Assembly: GCA_021788365.1 (NCBI GenBank)
Contig: JAJYKS010000001.1
Coordinates: forward strand, 1 to 64,000
DNA length: 64,000 nucleotides
From: a bacterium
GTDB taxonomy: Bacteria > Patescibacteria > Microgenomatia > UBA1400 > UBA12108
Direction of reading: 5' to 3'
Shown piece by piece: positions 63,309 through 64,000 of this stretch. Made by a program: the position numbers and the translations under genes. How positions within the stretch are numbered: position 1 is the stretch's first letter; every line of letters starts with the position of its first letter. A model generated the notes under the pieces. It saw only the letters and a list, made by a program, of their open reading frames with translations. It was not told the DNA's origin and did not search any database.

Positions 63309-63878
63309 TTATTCTGGCTGGCCGCTGGTGGACGGCGAATCTGCCGGAGCGGCGTTGAGCTCTAGAACTTTTAGTTTACCTACGTCCATGAGCCAGCCTG
63401 CTTTCTTACCGGTGTTGGTTTGACCCCATACGTGGACAGAATCACCGACAAACATATCGAGATCGACCACCGAGGAAGTGAGATAGACCCACTGTGAAGC
63501 GTTTGCGCCGCGAACTAAGTGATGCGTCCCTTCGCCGCCGATACCACCTTTTTGGAGTACGCCTTCCACTTCATCCTTAAACGTTGTCGTGTCGTTGGTG
63601 CCAAAGGTGTCGCCGACGTGGATACTACCCTGGCTACTTGGGTTTTGCTGCAAGGCACTTGTTCCTGGTGCAACGGCGGCAGTACCGAGGCGACTCTTGG
63701 CAAAAAGGAATCCGGAAGTGGCACCAGCGACCACCCCAACAATAATCGCGATTATGAGAATTTTGCCTGTATTAGCCGACTTTGCGACTGGTTCGACCGA
63801 CTCCATAGGGGAAACCTCCTTCACTTGGGGAGCTGTGGTCCCCTCCTCTTGTAGATTGATTTGCTTGAGTTCGTCCAT
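63309..63878 (-). CDS. Membrane-anchored protein between prfB and ftsE
   Basis: Starting at the ATG at 63878, with GGAGG 8 nt upstream, gives 189 residues: a cytoplasmic N-terminus (1-37), one helix (about 39-61) and an outside domain with GSIHVGDTFGTNDTTTFKDEVEG and HHLVRGANASQWVYLTSSVVDLDMFVGDSVHVWG. The last part resembles a small OB-like beta fold. I do not recognise the family. Its position between prfB and ftsE suggests a division or cell-wall link, but this is a guess from context. Confidence 0.6.
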   Translation of the reverse strand: MDELKQINLQEEGTTAPQVKEVSPMESVEPVAKSANTGKILIIAIIVGVVAGATSGFLFAKSRLGTAAVAPGTSALQQNPSSQGSIHVGDTFGTNDTTTFKDEVEGVLQKGGIGGEGTHHLVRGANASQWVYLTSSVVDLDMFVGDSVHVWGQTNTGKKAGWLMDVGKLKVLELNAAPADSPSTSGQPE

Positions 63879-63933
63879 ACACATGCCTCCGACGAAATAT
63901 ACGACCATTTCACTATACCATAGCCAGCGAAAT

Positions 63934-64000
63934 TTAAGAGAGCAACTTGAGCTCGGCTTGGATAAATCCATCGAGGTCACCATCTAGTACTGCATCGGCA
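63934..64000 (-). CDS. prfB: Peptide chain release factor 2, C-terminal fragment
   Basis: The minus strand reads ADAVLDGDLDGFIQAELKLLS and a TAA stop. LDGDLDGFIQA is the typical end of RF2. The gene runs off the window. The order prfB, ftsE, ftsX agrees with many bacteria. Confidence 0.8.
   Translation of the reverse strand, partial: ADAVLDGDLDGFIQAELKLLS

Overview
The window looks like a chromosome segment of a Candidate Phyla Radiation (Patescibacteria) bacterium, most likely of Microgenomates type. The basis is a divergent 16S rRNA with mismatches to both standard V4 primers, a 23S rRNA interrupted by two group I introns, compact genes that often overlap by 4 nt (ATGA), sortase and serine/proline-rich surface proteins, and a large polyprenyl-phosphate-based glycosylation locus. 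TGA is used as a stop codon, so this is not one of the lineages that recode TGA as glycine. The phylum assignment is inference; a 16S tree would decide it.

Layout. (1) 0-32 kb is one long cell-surface glycan locus, almost entirely on the minus strand. It holds about nine multi-membrane GT-C-type or related proteins, seven GT2 or GT4 glycosyltransferase genes (three are polyprenyl-phosphate-sugar synthase-like, one of them fused to GtrA), a Wzx-like flippase and sugar-nucleotide enzymes for GDP-D-rhamnose (gmd, rmd), UDP-glucuronate and UDP-xylose (ugd, uxs) and a dTDP-6-deoxyhexose (rmlB, a FdtA-like cupin, rmlD-like; rmlA lies at 38 kb). Inside it sit a TrpR-like regulator with a kanamycin-nucleotidyltransferase-like gene, each preceded by the same 26-bp palindrome, and trmD, a NUDIX gene, and a sortase with its likely substrate. 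(2) 32-39 kb is housekeeping and repair: membrane metalloprotease, SurA-N-like chaperone, a damaged Na+/Ca2+ exchanger, MazG, NUDIX, AlkA, queuosine-salvage DUF2419, RarA, RmlA. (3) 39-48 kb carries large secreted or anchored proteins (CAP domain, two proteins sharing a novel repeat, and a 1.6-kilo-residue lectin/Ig-like protein). (4) 48-55 kb carries rRNA. 5S and 23S are joined to tRNA-Ala, but 16S is a separate transcription unit with its own promoter, processing stem and terminator; bcp and an antisense tRNA-Ile lie between them. (5) 55-64 kb has galE, a VanZ-like protein, a lamin-tail surface protein, a Cys-rich anchored protein, a Wzy/WaaL-like polymerase, and the division cluster prfB - membrane protein - ftsE - ftsX - C39-type wall hydrolase.

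How the genes fit together: sugar nucleotides made by the epimerase/dehydratase set feed GT2 enzymes that build a lipid-linked glycan or charge polyprenyl phosphate. GT-C enzymes use the charged lipids outside the membrane, and the flippase and O-antigen-ligase-like protein export and polymerise or attach the glycan. Surface proteins (sortase substrate, lectin/Ig protein, CAP protein) are probable acceptors or partners.

Genome-scale habits visible here: many transcripts appear leaderless, with a -10 hexamer 6-7 nt before the ATG. Short palindromic repeats are scattered both between genes and, in frame, inside genes. The most notable observations are the split rRNA operon, the two introns (one lacking the canonical terminal G), the twin palindromic operators, and a structured leader with an attenuator-like terminator upstream of the repeat-protein genes.
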